Positions 45,101-52,423 of a stretch of DNA of 64,000 bases are shown piece after piece. The stretch covers positions 62,001 through 126,000 of the forward strand of contig NZ_JACVWU010000008.1 in NCBI RefSeq assembly GCF_014596915.1, given 5' to 3'. This DNA comes from Streptomyces sp. TRM68416. Lineage in GTDB: Bacteria; Actinomycetota; Actinomycetes; Streptomycetales; Streptomycetaceae. Every line of letters begins with the position of its first letter. The stretch's first letter is position 1. The notes below the pieces were generated by a model. It did not search any database and was not told where the DNA came from. It saw nothing but the letters and a program-made list of their open reading frames with translations. Position numbers and translations under genes: made by a program.

Positions 45101-45828
45101 GCCATGTCGCGGGAGAGGTCCAGCAGGCGCTCCACCAGCCGGTGGTAGGCCTCGATGGTCTGCGTGGAGTTGTCCTCTGCCTGGTACGCGTCCCGGCGGA
45201 TGTTGTTCAGGCTCTGCAGGTCGCGGACGACACCGACGAGGCTGTCGTGGACGCCCTGGAGGCTGCCGTCGGTGCTGGAGGCGTCGACCTCTTCGGCGGA
45301 GTCGATGAAGTTCTCGCGCAGCCGGTCGGTCTTGGCCCGGTAGCCCTTGACGGTGTAGTCGGTCGTCGCGTTGGCGCCGTGCGCCAGCGGTCCGGCGGAC
45401 TGGTCGCGCTCCTCCTGGAGCGCGGCGGCCAGCTCGGTGGCCTGCTTGGTCATCTCCGTCAGCAGCTTCATGTTGTCGAGCTGCTTCATGTCGTCCATGG
45501 AGTCGCCGATGCGCAGCGCGCCCAGCGAGGTGGCCGCGACCACCGGGAGCGCCAGCAGCGACACCAGGCGCGTGGAGATACGCCAGTTGCGCAGGGCTAT
45601 TCGGGGGCCCGGGTTGACGGGGCCCATCGGGGACTTGACCGTCGGGGCCGTGGGGTTCGCGGGGCCCGACGAGGCCGTGCCGCCGGGACGCCCGGCGCCG
45701 TCGCCGGCCGGAGCCTGGCCCGGGTTCTGGGCGTGCTGGGGCGAGGAGCTGCCGGCCATCGGGCCAGTCCCGCCGTGCGGCTCCGGCTCCGCCGAAGCGC
45801 TGCCATCCCTCTTGAAACGTCCCTGCAC
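42133..45828 (-). CDS. cvnA: Conservon 2 sensor-kinase-like protein CvnA
   Basis: 1231 residues. Same plan as the first CvnA: Pro/Ala-rich start, TM1 near 85-105, sensor domain to about 395, TM2 about 400-422, HAMP, HLATRMRRNGENLLVLAGEE, HATPase_c (LLAELLENATSFSSPQTKVK near 613, DTGIGL). The extracellular domain is unrelated in detail to that of conservon 1, while the kinase core is closely similar. The tail (about 715-1231) is extremely Gly/Pro/Gln/Arg-rich, with RPG, GQF-AR and FARPDVYG-type repeats, and is surely disordered. GTG at 45828. Confidence 0.92.
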   Translation of the reverse strand: MQGRFKRDGSASAEPEPHGGTGPMAGSSSPQHAQNPGQAPAGDGAGRPGGTASSGPANPTAPTVKSPMGPVNPGPRIALRNWRISTRLVSLLALPVVAATSLGALRIGDSMDDMKQLDNMKLLTEMTKQATELAAALQEERDQSAGPLAHGANATTDYTVKGYRAKTDRLRENFIDSAEEVDASSTDGSLQGVHDSLVGVVRDLQSLNNIRRDAYQAEDNSTQTIEAYHRLVERLLDLSRDMAEATSNPEMIERTRSLAAFSSAKEYASIQRAVLAAALPVNTKQTGNLSDNDRLYAQSALASETSELASFKAIYGGDEAAELLKPVEANNSTILATDTYSGRALNSGLANVGKRSYKDWVDDSSIKIEQMGNIERTLLEKMEQKARELRNESERDAIISGALILLVLGVSLVGAFVVARSMIRSLRRLEETATKVASDRLPELVKQLSESDPQDVDTSVESVGVHSRDEIGRVAAAFDDVHREAVRLAAEQALLRGNVNAMFTNLSRRSQGLIQRQLSLISELESREADPDQLSSLFKLDHLATRMRRNGENLLVLAGEEPGRRWTRPVPLVDVLRAAASEVEQYERIELASVPTTEVAGRVVNDLVHLLAELLENATSFSSPQTKVKVTGHALPDGRVLIEIHDTGIGLSPEDLAAINERLASPPTVDVSVSRRMGLFVVGRLSQRHGIRIQLRPSDSGGTTALVMLPVDVAQGGRKPTPGKPGQGAPSTGGPAAAQAAAGAAAARRSAQGGALGGAPGAGALGAGAPSGGRLGAGQGPRAALPGRDGDGHPGAPRGPQAPAGPAAGRPAAPTGFGQAPAAPQGLQSAGTGAPHASDMFGGSRPVPPQSPQKSAQSGPPSKGNAEQGGGRRRRPQLPGRGGPRAELPGGNEQPRTPSWSDENAQPPVPRASLDTPRGHDDQDASPHSQTSRMPRIDDRQGPGATAEIPAVPRDDLRQGPGSTGEFARQDFAAQTPGAYDPQNTGQYARPGANGTQNPGQDTGQFARPDVYGSGQNGQGNSGAAGRFAAPQAYDNGSTGQFERPQGSNGSSGYGSPQSPVPPRPQRPRRPEPEALPPAGPGDGRTPLYDTLETNWFHGSQQEQQRPQTGGPAPAAPQQPSTPPAPQRAASSPSSSWRSSPNDDLVRQAERVRQPAAGGVTTSGLPRRVPRANLVPGTAQQQQHQSGPQVSRAPDDVRGRLTNLRRGIAQGRQAGTGQTGSFPSPTHQQER

Positions 45829-46400
45829 TAGCGTCGCAACCTCTGGACCAGGCGCCCCTCCGCGTGAACGGAAGGACGGTGTCGGCGTAATAGAGGACGT
45901 CCTGAATTACGTCCTCTGGTGGTCGTGAGTGACCGGCGCTGGCTCCCCCTTCCGCCGCCACTCGGCGCTGCGTTGCGCCCTTGCGCGCCGGCTCGATCCC
46001 GCGGCGGTCCGTGGAATTCCAGCACAGTGCCGGATCTCCAACAAGGGCCGTGTGCCAGGCCGTGACCTAGGTGACACCAAGTGAGCGGCGAGTCACCAGA
46101 CGTAGGAAGGGAATCGCAGCAAAACGGGCCCATTGGGTCGAACTGCCAGGGTGGCGGGGGTGTCCCAGTCGCCATGATCAGGAGCGGAATGATGGCTTCA
46201 GGGGGTCAATGTCCGTTTCGTTGCGGTGGGCCGCAGGCCTGATTTGACCGGTTTGACCTTCGGGTCGTGAGCAAACTCACACGGGGATCATGGGGTCTTC
46301 ACGTCTTTCCCGGGGAATCGCATGTTTAGCCTGACGCTTTACAACAGGGCATGAACTGCCAACTCTCCGGCCACCCACACGACAAGGGTTACGTACAACC
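45829..46400. other. 572-base intergenic region between divergent transcripts
   Basis: No convincing gene on either strand. It must hold the conservon 2 promoter (minus) and the promoter of the small gene at 46401 (plus). Local AT enrichment occurs near 46200-46400, with a TTGACC at about 46253 and several CATG/TCACG runs. I see no strong terminator or long inverted repeat. Confidence 0.5.
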
Positions 46401-46589
46401 GTGAAGACGACGACGATGTTCCGCAACATAGCCAACCCGCGGCGCACGACGCTGGCGCACCTCAAGGACGCCGACGACCTGCAGACCCCGGCGCTCCCGG
46501 AGCAGTCCGCCGATCTCCCGGCCCAGACCGCCAACCCGCGTCGCACGGTCCTCATGGAGAAGCCCGCGACGGCCGCCGCCGCGGAGTAA
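46401..46589 (+). CDS. Small protein with duplicated ANPRRTxL motif
   Basis: 62 residues (GTG start). The motif IANPRRTTLAHL near the start recurs as TANPRRTVLMEK near the end, separated by an acidic Asp/Glu/Pro linker (KDADDLQTPALPEQSADLP). No signal peptide or membrane segment. I do not recognise the family; the codon use is normal and the stop-to-next-gene distance is 80 bases. The internal duplication suggests a bivalent binding peptide or a precursor peptide, but neither is shown. Confidence 0.72.
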   Translation: MKTTTMFRNIANPRRTTLAHLKDADDLQTPALPEQSADLPAQTANPRRTVLMEKPATAAAAE

Positions 46590-46669
46590 TCACGCGCGGC
46601 TCCCGCCCCTCGCCACGTTAGCCTGGAGCGTCAGACTCCAGCCAGCTCAGTGAGGGGCGCAAGCATCCC

Positions 46670-47446
46670 GTGCGCATCGCCAGGTTCTCCATCGACGGCA
46701 ACGTCGCCTTCGGCGCGGTCGAGGGCGACAAGCCGGACGAGCTCGTCCTCGACATCATCAAGGGCATCCCGTTCGCGGACTTCGAGCTCTCCGGCACCAA
46801 GGTGCCCCTGAGCAAGGTCCGGCTGCTGCCCCCCGTGCTTCCCAACAAGGTCGTCGCGTTCGGCCGCAACTACGCCGAGCACGCGAAGGAACTGGGCAAC
46901 GAGGTCCCGGACGCCCCCTTCGCCTTTTTCAAGCCGTCCACCTCCGTGATCGGCCCCGGCGACGACATCCAGTACCCCTCCTTCTCGGAGGAATTGCACC
47001 ACGAGGCCGAGCTCGCCGTCGTCATCGGCCGCATGTGCCGCGAGGTCCCGCGTGACCGCGTCAAGGACGTGATCCTCGGCTACACCTGCGCCATCGACGT
47101 CACCGCCCGTGACGTCCAGCGGCGCGAGAAGCAGTGGGCCCGGGCCAAGGGCTTCGACACCTCCTGCCCGCTGGGCCCCTGGATCGAGACGGACCTCGAC
47201 CCCTCCGACCTGACGATCCAGCTCACGGTCAACGGCGGGCAGCGCCAGCTCGGCCGCACCAGCGAGATGATCCACCCGATCGAGGATCTGATCGCCAACA
47301 TCTCCGAGGCCATGACGCTGCTCCCCGGCGACGTGATCCTCACGGGCACCCCCGCTGGGGTCGGCCCCCTCGCTGTCGGCGACGAGGTCTCCGTCAGCAT
47401 CGAAGGCATCGGCACTCTCACCAACAAGGTTGTCAAGCGTGGCTAG
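46670..47446 (+). CDS. Fumarylacetoacetate hydrolase-family protein
   Basis: 258 residues of the FAH C-terminal fold: [20 protein letters not shown], metal-binding [17 protein letters not shown] (His/Glu/Glu), [20 protein letters not shown] and [11 protein letters not shown]. Family members include acylpyruvate hydrolases, oxaloacetate tautomerase/decarboxylase and hydroxyhepta-dienedioate isomerases; sequence alone does not separate them. GTG at 46670. It overlaps the gltX start by eight bases, and this pairing with gltX is usual in Streptomyces. Confidence 0.92.
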   Translation: MRIARFSIDGNVAFGAVEGDKPDELVLDIIKGIPFADFELSGTKVPLSKVRLLPPVLPNKVVAFGRNYAEHAKELGNEVPDAPFAFFKPSTSVIGPGDDIQYPSFSEELHHEAELAVVIGRMCREVPRDRVKDVILGYTCAIDVTARDVQRREKQWARAKGFDTSCPLGPWIETDLDPSDLTIQLTVNGGQRQLGRTSEMIHPIEDLIANISEAMTLLPGDVILTGTPAGVGPLAVGDEVSVSIEGIGTLTNKVVKRG

Positions 47447-48923
47447 CGCACCCGGCTCTCCCGTACGCGTCCGTTTCTGCCCCTCGCCCACCGGTAACCC
47501 GCACGTGGGCCTGGTCCGCACCGCCCTGTTCAACTGGGCGTTCGCCAAGCACCACGGCGGCACGCTGGTCTTCCGCATCGAGGACACCGACGCGGCCCGC
47601 GACTCCGAGGAGTCCTACCAGCAGTTGCTCGACTCGATGCGCTGGCTGGGCTTCGACTGGGACGAGGGCCCCGAGGTCGGCGGCCCGCACGCGCCGTACC
47701 GCCAGTCGCAGCGCATGGACCTCTACAAGGACGTCGCCGCCAAGCTCCTCGACGCCGGCCACGCCTACCACTGCTACTGCTCCCAGGAGGAGCTGGACAG
47801 CCGCCGCGAGGCCGCCCGCGCCGCCGGCAAGCCGTCCGGCTACGACGGCCACTGCCGGGAGCTGAGCGCCCAGCAGGTCGCCGAGTACCAGGCCCAGGGC
47901 CGCGCCCCGATCGTCCGCTTCCGCATGCCGGACGAGACGATCACCTTCACCGACCTGGTCCGCGGCGAACTGACCTTCACCCCGGAGAACGTTCCCGACT
48001 ACGGCATCGTCCGCGCCAACGGCGCCCCGCTGTACACGCTGGTGAACCCGGTCGACGACGCCCTGATGGAGATCACCCACGTCCTGCGCGGCGAGGACCT
48101 CCTGTCCTCCACGCCCCGCCAGATCGCCCTGTACAAGGCGCTCGTCGAACTCGGCATCGCCAAGCAGACCCCCGCCTTCGGCCACCTGCCCTACGTCATG
48201 GGCGAGGGCAACAAGAAGCTGTCCAAGCGCGACCCGCAGTCCTCGCTGAACCTCTACCGCGAGCGCGGCTTCCTCCCCGAGGGCCTCCTCAACTACCTCT
48301 CCCTGCTGGGCTGGTCGCTCTCGGCCGACCAGGACATCTTCACGATGGACGAGATGGTCGCGGCCTTCGACGTCACCGACGTGAACCCCAACCCGGCCCG
48401 CTTCGACCTGAAGAAGTGCGAGTCGATCAACGGCGACCACATCCGCATGCTCGACGTGAAGGACTTCGCCGAGCGCTGCGCCCCGTGGCTGAAGGCCCCG
48501 TTCGCCCCCTGGGCCCCGGAGGACTTCGACGAGGCCAAGTGGCAGGCGGTCGCCCCGCACGCGCAGACCCGCCTCAAGGTCCTGTCCGAGATCACCGACA
48601 ACGTCGACTTCCTCTTCCTTCCGGAGCCGGTCTTCGACGAGGCCTCGTGGACCAAGGCCATGAAGGAGGGCTCGGACGCCCTGCTGGTCACCGCCCGCGA
48701 GAAGCTGGACGCCGCCGACTGGACCTCGGCCGAGTCCCTGAAGGAGGCCGTCCTGGCCGCCGGCGAGGCCCACGGCCTCAAGCTCGGCAAGGCCCAGGCC
48801 CCGGTCCGTGTCGCCGTCACCGGCCGCACGGTCGGCCTGCCGCTCTTCGAGTCCCTGGAGATCCTGGGCAAGGAGACGACCCTGGCCCGCATCGACGCGG
48901 CGCTGGCGAAGCTGACGGCGTAG
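47439..48923 (+). CDS. gltX: Glutamyl-tRNA synthetase
   Basis: 494 residues. Class I signatures: HIGH-like [14 protein letters not shown] and KMSKS-like [11 protein letters not shown], with [16 protein letters not shown]. It charges tRNA-Glu, and in organisms lacking GlnRS also tRNA-Gln, later amidated by GatCAB. The tRNA-Glu and tRNA-Gln genes of this genome lie 1.2 kb downstream. GTG at 47439 has AAGG nine bases upstream; a TTG three codons earlier is possible. A hairpin ends the operon. Confidence 0.96.
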   Translation: MASAPGSPVRVRFCPSPTGNPHVGLVRTALFNWAFAKHHGGTLVFRIEDTDAARDSEESYQQLLDSMRWLGFDWDEGPEVGGPHAPYRQSQRMDLYKDVAAKLLDAGHAYHCYCSQEELDSRREAARAAGKPSGYDGHCRELSAQQVAEYQAQGRAPIVRFRMPDETITFTDLVRGELTFTPENVPDYGIVRANGAPLYTLVNPVDDALMEITHVLRGEDLLSSTPRQIALYKALVELGIAKQTPAFGHLPYVMGEGNKKLSKRDPQSSLNLYRERGFLPEGLLNYLSLLGWSLSADQDIFTMDEMVAAFDVTDVNPNPARFDLKKCESINGDHIRMLDVKDFAERCAPWLKAPFAPWAPEDFDEAKWQAVAPHAQTRLKVLSEITDNVDFLFLPEPVFDEASWTKAMKEGSDALLVTAREKLDAADWTSAESLKEAVLAAGEAHGLKLGKAQAPVRVAVTGRTVGLPLFESLEILGKETTLARIDAALAKLTA

Positions 48924-48939
48924 GCACCACGCACACGTG

Positions 48940-48973
48940 AGGGGCGGCACCCGGGACTCCGGGGGCCGCCCCT
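48940..48973. terminator. Terminator between convergent gltX and RelE-like genes
   Basis: AGGGGCGGC pairs with GCCGCCCCT around a 16-base loop and serves both convergent genes. Confidence 0.75.
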
Positions 48974-48983
48974 TCGGCATGTC

Positions 48984-49268
48984 TCAGCCCGCGTCGCTCT
49001 CGTCGATCAGGTACGCGAACTCGTCGAAGATCTCCAGCACGACGATGACCATGACGGCCCCCGCGACCATGTACTCCAGCAACACGCCAGGGGCCACGTA
49101 TGCCTTCCGCAGATGTTCGTCAGGGCCGAGCTGCGCGGTCGCGTTCTTGCGGAAGGGATCACGGGCCAGTATCCGCACGGCCTTGTCCAGCTGGGCTCGA
49201 CGCTCGTCGGGCAGACCCTCGTACGCCGCGCGGGCCTCGACGGTGAACTGGACTCGGTACTCGCTCAT
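48984..49268 (-). CDS. RelE/ParE-superfamily toxin-like protein
   Basis: 94 residues: YRVQFTVEARAAYEGLPDERR, VRILARDPFRKNAT, LRKAYVAPGVLLEYMVAG, typical of the RelE fold. No antitoxin gene is adjacent: the upstream neighbour is a divergent HAD gene. The loss of clear catalytic Arg/Lys/Tyr pattern at the C-terminus (ends FAYLIDESDAG) suggests a domesticated or solitary homologue. GGAG lies only one base before the ATG, so the transcript may be leaderless. Confidence 0.78.
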   Translation of the reverse strand: MSEYRVQFTVEARAAYEGLPDERRAQLDKAVRILARDPFRKNATAQLGPDEHLRKAYVAPGVLLEYMVAGAVMVIVVLEIFDEFAYLIDESDAG

Positions 49269-49304
49269 GCTCCCAGTGTGCCAGCGCGCGATACCGTCGG
49301 GGAC

Positions 49305-50036
49305 GTGAGCATCCAAGCTGTGGTCTGGGACGTTGACGACACCCTCTTCGACTACACGACCGCTGACCGCGAGGGCATGCGGGCGCATCTGGTGGCCGAG
49401 GGGCTGATGGACGGGTACGGCACCGCGGAGCAGGCGCTCGCGCGCTGGCGGGAGTGCACCCATCTCCACTGGGCCCGGTTCGCGGCCGGTGAGGCGACCT
49501 TCGAGGGCCAGCGCCGGGACCGCGTCCGCACCTTCCTGGGCGAGCCGCTGAGCGACGCCGAGGCCGAGGCCTGGTTCCGGCGGTACGTGGACCACTACGA
49601 GGCGGCCTGGGCGCTCTTCCCGGACGTCCTGCCCGTCCTGGACAGCCTCGCCGCCAGCCACCGGCACGGGGTGCTCTCCAACTCCAGCCTGACCGTCCAG
49701 GACCACAAGCTGCGCGTCCTCGGTGTGCGCGACCGCTTCGAGTCCGTGCTCTGCGCCGCGGAGCTCGGCGTCTCCAAGCCCCAGGCCGACGCCTTCCTGG
49801 CCGCCTGTGACGCCCTGGAACTGGCCCCGCACGAGGTGGCGTACGTCGGCGACCACCCGGAGATCGACGGCCGGGGCGCGGCCGACGCCGGTCTGCTGTC
49901 GGTCTGGATCGACCGCGGCGGCGCGTCCACCGGGGCCGACGCACCGGCCGGCCCGCACCGGATCGCCACCCTCGCCGAACTCCCCGCGATCCTCGGCGGG
50001 GATACCCGTTTTGGAGCCCCGTCCACCTTCGGGTAA
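49305..50036 (+). CDS. HAD-superfamily hydrolase
   Basis: 243 residues. Motif I WDVDDTLFDY (nucleophile Asp), motif II GVLSNSS, motif III lysine in GVSKPQADAF and motif IV VGDHPEIDGRGA are all intact, with a C1 helical cap. Likely a phosphatase for small phospho-metabolites; substrate unknown. GTG at 49305 is only 36 bases from the divergent RelE-like start, and GATACC nine bases upstream may be the -10 of a leaderless message. Confidence 0.9.
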   Translation: MSIQAVVWDVDDTLFDYTTADREGMRAHLVAEGLMDGYGTAEQALARWRECTHLHWARFAAGEATFEGQRRDRVRTFLGEPLSDAEAEAWFRRYVDHYEAAWALFPDVLPVLDSLAASHRHGVLSNSSLTVQDHKLRVLGVRDRFESVLCAAELGVSKPQADAFLAACDALELAPHEVAYVGDHPEIDGRGAADAGLLSVWIDRGGASTGADAPAGPHRIATLAELPAILGGDTRFGAPSTFG

Positions 50037-50127
50037 TGTTCTTTCTGCGCCGCCGGGGAGCGGGCCGAAAGGCCGGGAACCGGAGGAGCAAACTAGAACA
50101 AGATCCCCTCCGGGGCTTGCGTTCCAG

Positions 50128-50199
50128 TGGCCTATGGTGTAATTGGCAGCACGACTGATTCTGGTTCAGTTAGTCTTGGTTCGAGTCCAGGTAGGCCAG
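50128..50199 (+). tRNA. tRNA-Gln (CTG), copy 1
   Basis: 72 bases; acceptor TGGCCTA/TAGGCCA with discriminator G, anticodon stem CTGAT-loop with CTG, T-loop GGTTCGAGTCC. CCA is not encoded. Confidence 0.95.
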
Positions 50200-50220
50200 C
50201 TCGCAGAGCTTATCTGCAAA

Positions 50221-50293
50221 GCCCCCGTTGTGTAGCGGCCTAGCACGCTGCCCTCTCAAGGCAGTAGCGCCGGTTCGAATCCGGTCGGGGGTA
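50221..50293 (+). tRNA. tRNA-Glu (CTC), copy 1
   Basis: 73 bases; acceptor GCCCCCG/CGGGGGT (G:T end pair), anticodon arm CTGCC-CTCTCAA-GGCAG, T-loop GGTTCGAATCC. CCA is not encoded. Confidence 0.95.
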
Positions 50294-50322
50294 CGGTGAT
50301 CTCTTACGAGATGATCGCTAGG

Positions 50323-50395
50323 GCCCCCGTTGTGTAGCGGCCTAGCACGCCGCCCTCTCAAGGCGGTAGCGCCGGTTCGAATCCGGTCGGGGGTA
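50323..50395 (+). tRNA. tRNA-Glu (CTC), copy 2
   Basis: Same as copy 1 except that the anticodon stem is CCGCC/GGCGG, a compensated T:A to C:G change. Confidence 0.95.
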
Positions 50396-50415
50396 CTGAC
50401 TGGTCTAAACCACAT

Positions 50416-50487
50416 TGGTCTATGGTGTAATTGGCAGCACGACTGATTCTGGTTCAGTTAGTCTTGGTTCGAGTCCAGGTAGACCAG
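50416..50487 (+). tRNA. tRNA-Gln (CTG), copy 2
   Basis: Same as copy 1 except for a compensated pair in the acceptor stem (TGGTCTA/TAGACCA). Confidence 0.95.
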
Positions 50488-50516
50488 CTCGGACCTGCGG
50501 AAACGCAGTGTCCAAC

Positions 50517-50589
50517 GCCCCCGTTGTGTAGCGGCCTAGCACGCCGCCCTCTCAAGGCGGTAGCGCCGGTTCGAATCCGGTCGGGGGTA
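50517..50589 (+). tRNA. tRNA-Glu (CTC), copy 3
   Basis: Identical to tRNA-Glu copy 2. A terminator follows nine bases later, ending the Gln-Glu-Glu-Gln-Glu cluster. Confidence 0.95.
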
Positions 50590-50598
50590 CGCACAGGG

Positions 50599-50626
50599 AA
50601 GGCCCTCCACTTCGGTGGGGGGCCTT
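50599..50626. terminator. Terminator after the tRNA cluster
   Basis: AAGGCCCTCCAC-TTCG-GTGGGGGGCCTT hairpin with a stable TTCG tetraloop; also placed to end the convergent MerR gene. Confidence 0.88.
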
Positions 50627-50635
50627 CCGCGTTGC

Positions 50636-51280
50636 CTACTCGAAGCCGTACCGCCGCGCCGACTCCTCCTCCTGCGCCAGCCGGTGCAGCGCCCGCAGCA
50701 TCGGCTCGACGAGCACCACGCCCAGCACCGCGACCTCCGCCTTCTCGGCCTCCGACACGTGCGACTCCATGAAGTCCATGTCCAGCTCGGCCACCTGGTG
50801 CATCAACCGGGCGTAGGGCACGAGCACTTCGGCGCTCCAGTCGTAGCCGATACGGCGGAGGGCGGCCGCCGCCACCACGAGGGAACGGAAGGCGGGCGAC
50901 GCCTCAGCGAGGGACTGCGCGTGGGTCCAGCCCAGCGTCCTGAGCAGCTCCGTCATCGCCGCCCGCGCGCCCTGCACGAACTCGTCCTCCGCGTCCGGCT
51001 CCGGCACCTGCGGCAGCGCCCAGACAGCGGAGCCCAGGCGGATCGCGCGGGGCAGGGAGTCGTCGTCGACATGCCCCAGCACCTCCCTGACCGTCGCCAC
51101 CGGAACCCGGCCGACCTGGATCATCGCGCGGATCAGTCGCAGTCGGCGCAGATGCTCCTCGTCGTAGTCGGCCGTCGTCGCGTTGATCTGGCGGCCCGGC
51201 GCCAACAGGCCTTCGCGCAGGTAGTACTTGATCGTCGCGGTGGACACACCGCTGCGCTCGCTCAGTTCGGCCAGCCGCAT
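50636..51280 (-). CDS. MerR-family transcriptional regulator
   Basis: 214 residues. N-terminal MerR HTH (LAELSERSGVSTATIKYYLR, then LRRLRLIRAMIQVGRVPVAT) and an all-helical C-terminal region of about 130 residues without the cysteines of metal sensors, so an organic ligand is likelier. ATG at 51280 is the family start. It diverges from a DUF4188 gene, and a GGATAG/CTATCC palindrome lies between them; MerR proteins typically act at such sites between -35 and -10. Confidence 0.9.
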   Translation of the reverse strand: MRLAELSERSGVSTATIKYYLREGLLAPGRQINATTADYDEEHLRRLRLIRAMIQVGRVPVATVREVLGHVDDDSLPRAIRLGSAVWALPQVPEPDAEDEFVQGARAAMTELLRTLGWTHAQSLAEASPAFRSLVVAAAALRRIGYDWSAEVLVPYARLMHQVAELDMDFMESHVSEAEKAEVAVLGVVLVEPMLRALHRLAQEEESARRYGFE

Positions 51281-51308
51281 CCCTTGACGCCTTTCCTTGG
51301 TGAGTGCC

Positions 51309-51347
51309 ACTATCCGAGCACCAGTCAGAAGGATAGCTCCGCTATCC
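51309..51347. promoter_or_regulatory. MerR-type operator between the MerR and DUF4188 genes
   Basis: GGATAG-CTCCG-CTATCC (51331-51347) is a perfect inverted repeat; a third half-site CTATCC lies at 51310-51315, giving CTATCC-N15-GGATAG as a second pairing. It begins 21 bases before the DUF4188 start. Confidence 0.65.
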
Positions 51348-51367
51348 AACGGGGGCAGGGGGCCGCC

Positions 51368-51889
51368 ATGTTCGCGAAGCCGGTGTTGAAGCGTACGACC
51401 GCGGACGCCAGGGGTGATGTGGTGGTCCTGCTGATCGGCATGCGGATCAACCGCTTCTGGGCCGTGCACCACTGGCTGCCGGTGGCGCTGGCCATGCCGC
51501 GGATGCTGCGCGAGCTCGGGAAGGACCGCGGCCGGGGGCTGTTGGGCCACGTCCTGCTGACCGCTTCGCCGCGGACGTACTACGTGGTGCAGTACTGGGA
51601 GTCCAAGGAGAAGCTCTACGCCTACGCGCACTCCCCGGAGATGTTCCACCACAAGGCCTGGGCGGTGATCAACCGCAAGGAGCGGGCGGGGAAGACGCGC
51701 GGACACGTCGGCCTGTGGCACGAGGCCTACGTCGTGCCCGAGGGGTCCTACGAGTCCATCTACGCCGACATGCCCCCCTTCGGCCTGGCCGCCGCCCACG
51801 GCCAGATCCCCCTGGACCGGCGCGGCCGCACAGCCAAGGACCGCTTCGCCCACCGCTCGTCCCGGGCGCAGGAGAAGGAGACCACCTGA
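51368..51889 (+). CDS. DUF4188 (monooxygenase-like) protein
   Basis: 173 residues of the DUF4188 family, a ferredoxin-like dimeric barrel distantly related to heme-degrading or antibiotic-type monooxygenases: VVVLLIGMRINRFWAVHHWL, TYYVVQYWESKEKLYAYAHS, GHVGLWHEAYVVPEGSYESI. Substrate unknown. ATG at 51368 fits the family N-terminus; GGGGGC purines serve as a weak ribosome site. Control by the divergent MerR protein is likely. Confidence 0.88.
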   Translation: MFAKPVLKRTTADARGDVVVLLIGMRINRFWAVHHWLPVALAMPRMLRELGKDRGRGLLGHVLLTASPRTYYVVQYWESKEKLYAYAHSPEMFHHKAWAVINRKERAGKTRGHVGLWHEAYVVPEGSYESIYADMPPFGLAAAHGQIPLDRRGRTAKDRFAHRSSRAQEKETT

Positions 51890-51900
51890 CCGGGGGGAGC

Positions 51901-52423
51901 CGAGGAGGGCCTGCCGCGGCGCCGGGCGGGCCCTCCTCGGCGTTTTCCGGGCGCGGTGCGGGCCCTTGGGGGCCGGCCTGGTGGGGCGCATGGCGGCGGG
52001 GTGGTTTGCGTGCGGCCGCGGGGGAGCGGGGACTGCCGCGGTGTCGGGGCAGGCGTTCTGCGGTGTCTTCCCGGTGCGCGGTGTTCTTGCGGGGACGGGT
52101 GGCTGTGTCGCCAGTGGGGGAGGCGGCGAAGGGGCGGTTCGCGCCTGGTGGGGGGATCGAGGAGGGCCTGCCGCGGCGTTGGGGAGGGTGCTCCTCGGCG
52201 TTTTCCGGGCGCGGCGCGGGCCCTTGGGGGGGCGGCGCGCCGGGGCGTATCGCGGAGGGGGGTTCGCGCCTGGGGGGCGTCGAGGGACTGTCGTGGTGTT
52301 GAGGTGGGCCCTCTTTGGTGTGGCCCGGGGCGGGGCCGCGTCCGGAGTGGTGGGGGCGGGTGTGGTCGGGGAGTTGAGGGGCCTGCCGCGGCGTTGGGGC
52401 GGGCCCCTCGGTGGCTTCCCGGG
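51901..52423. repeat. Degenerate tandem array of about 125-bp units, no gene
   Basis: Units start near 51903, 52028, 52159, 52282 and 52376 with GGGCCTGCCGCGGCG or a variant. Units 1 and 3 share about 70 nearly identical bases including CTCGGCGTTTTCCGGGCGCG. Unit 1 begins with a GAGGAGGGCC/GGCCCTCCTC hairpin that probably terminates the DUF4188 gene. The other units have drifted. Frames across it lack family resemblance. Confidence 0.75.

Noticed and set aside
36632..45831. Very long plus-strand frames across both conservons (about 1230 and 1400 codons)
   Set aside because: They mirror the cvnA genes in the complementary codon phase and have low-complexity Leu/Gly/Arg translations; the minus-strand genes have full domain support.
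45829..46175. 115-codon minus-strand frame upstream of conservon 2
   Set aside because: It has an implausible composition, no ribosome site and overlaps the expected promoter.
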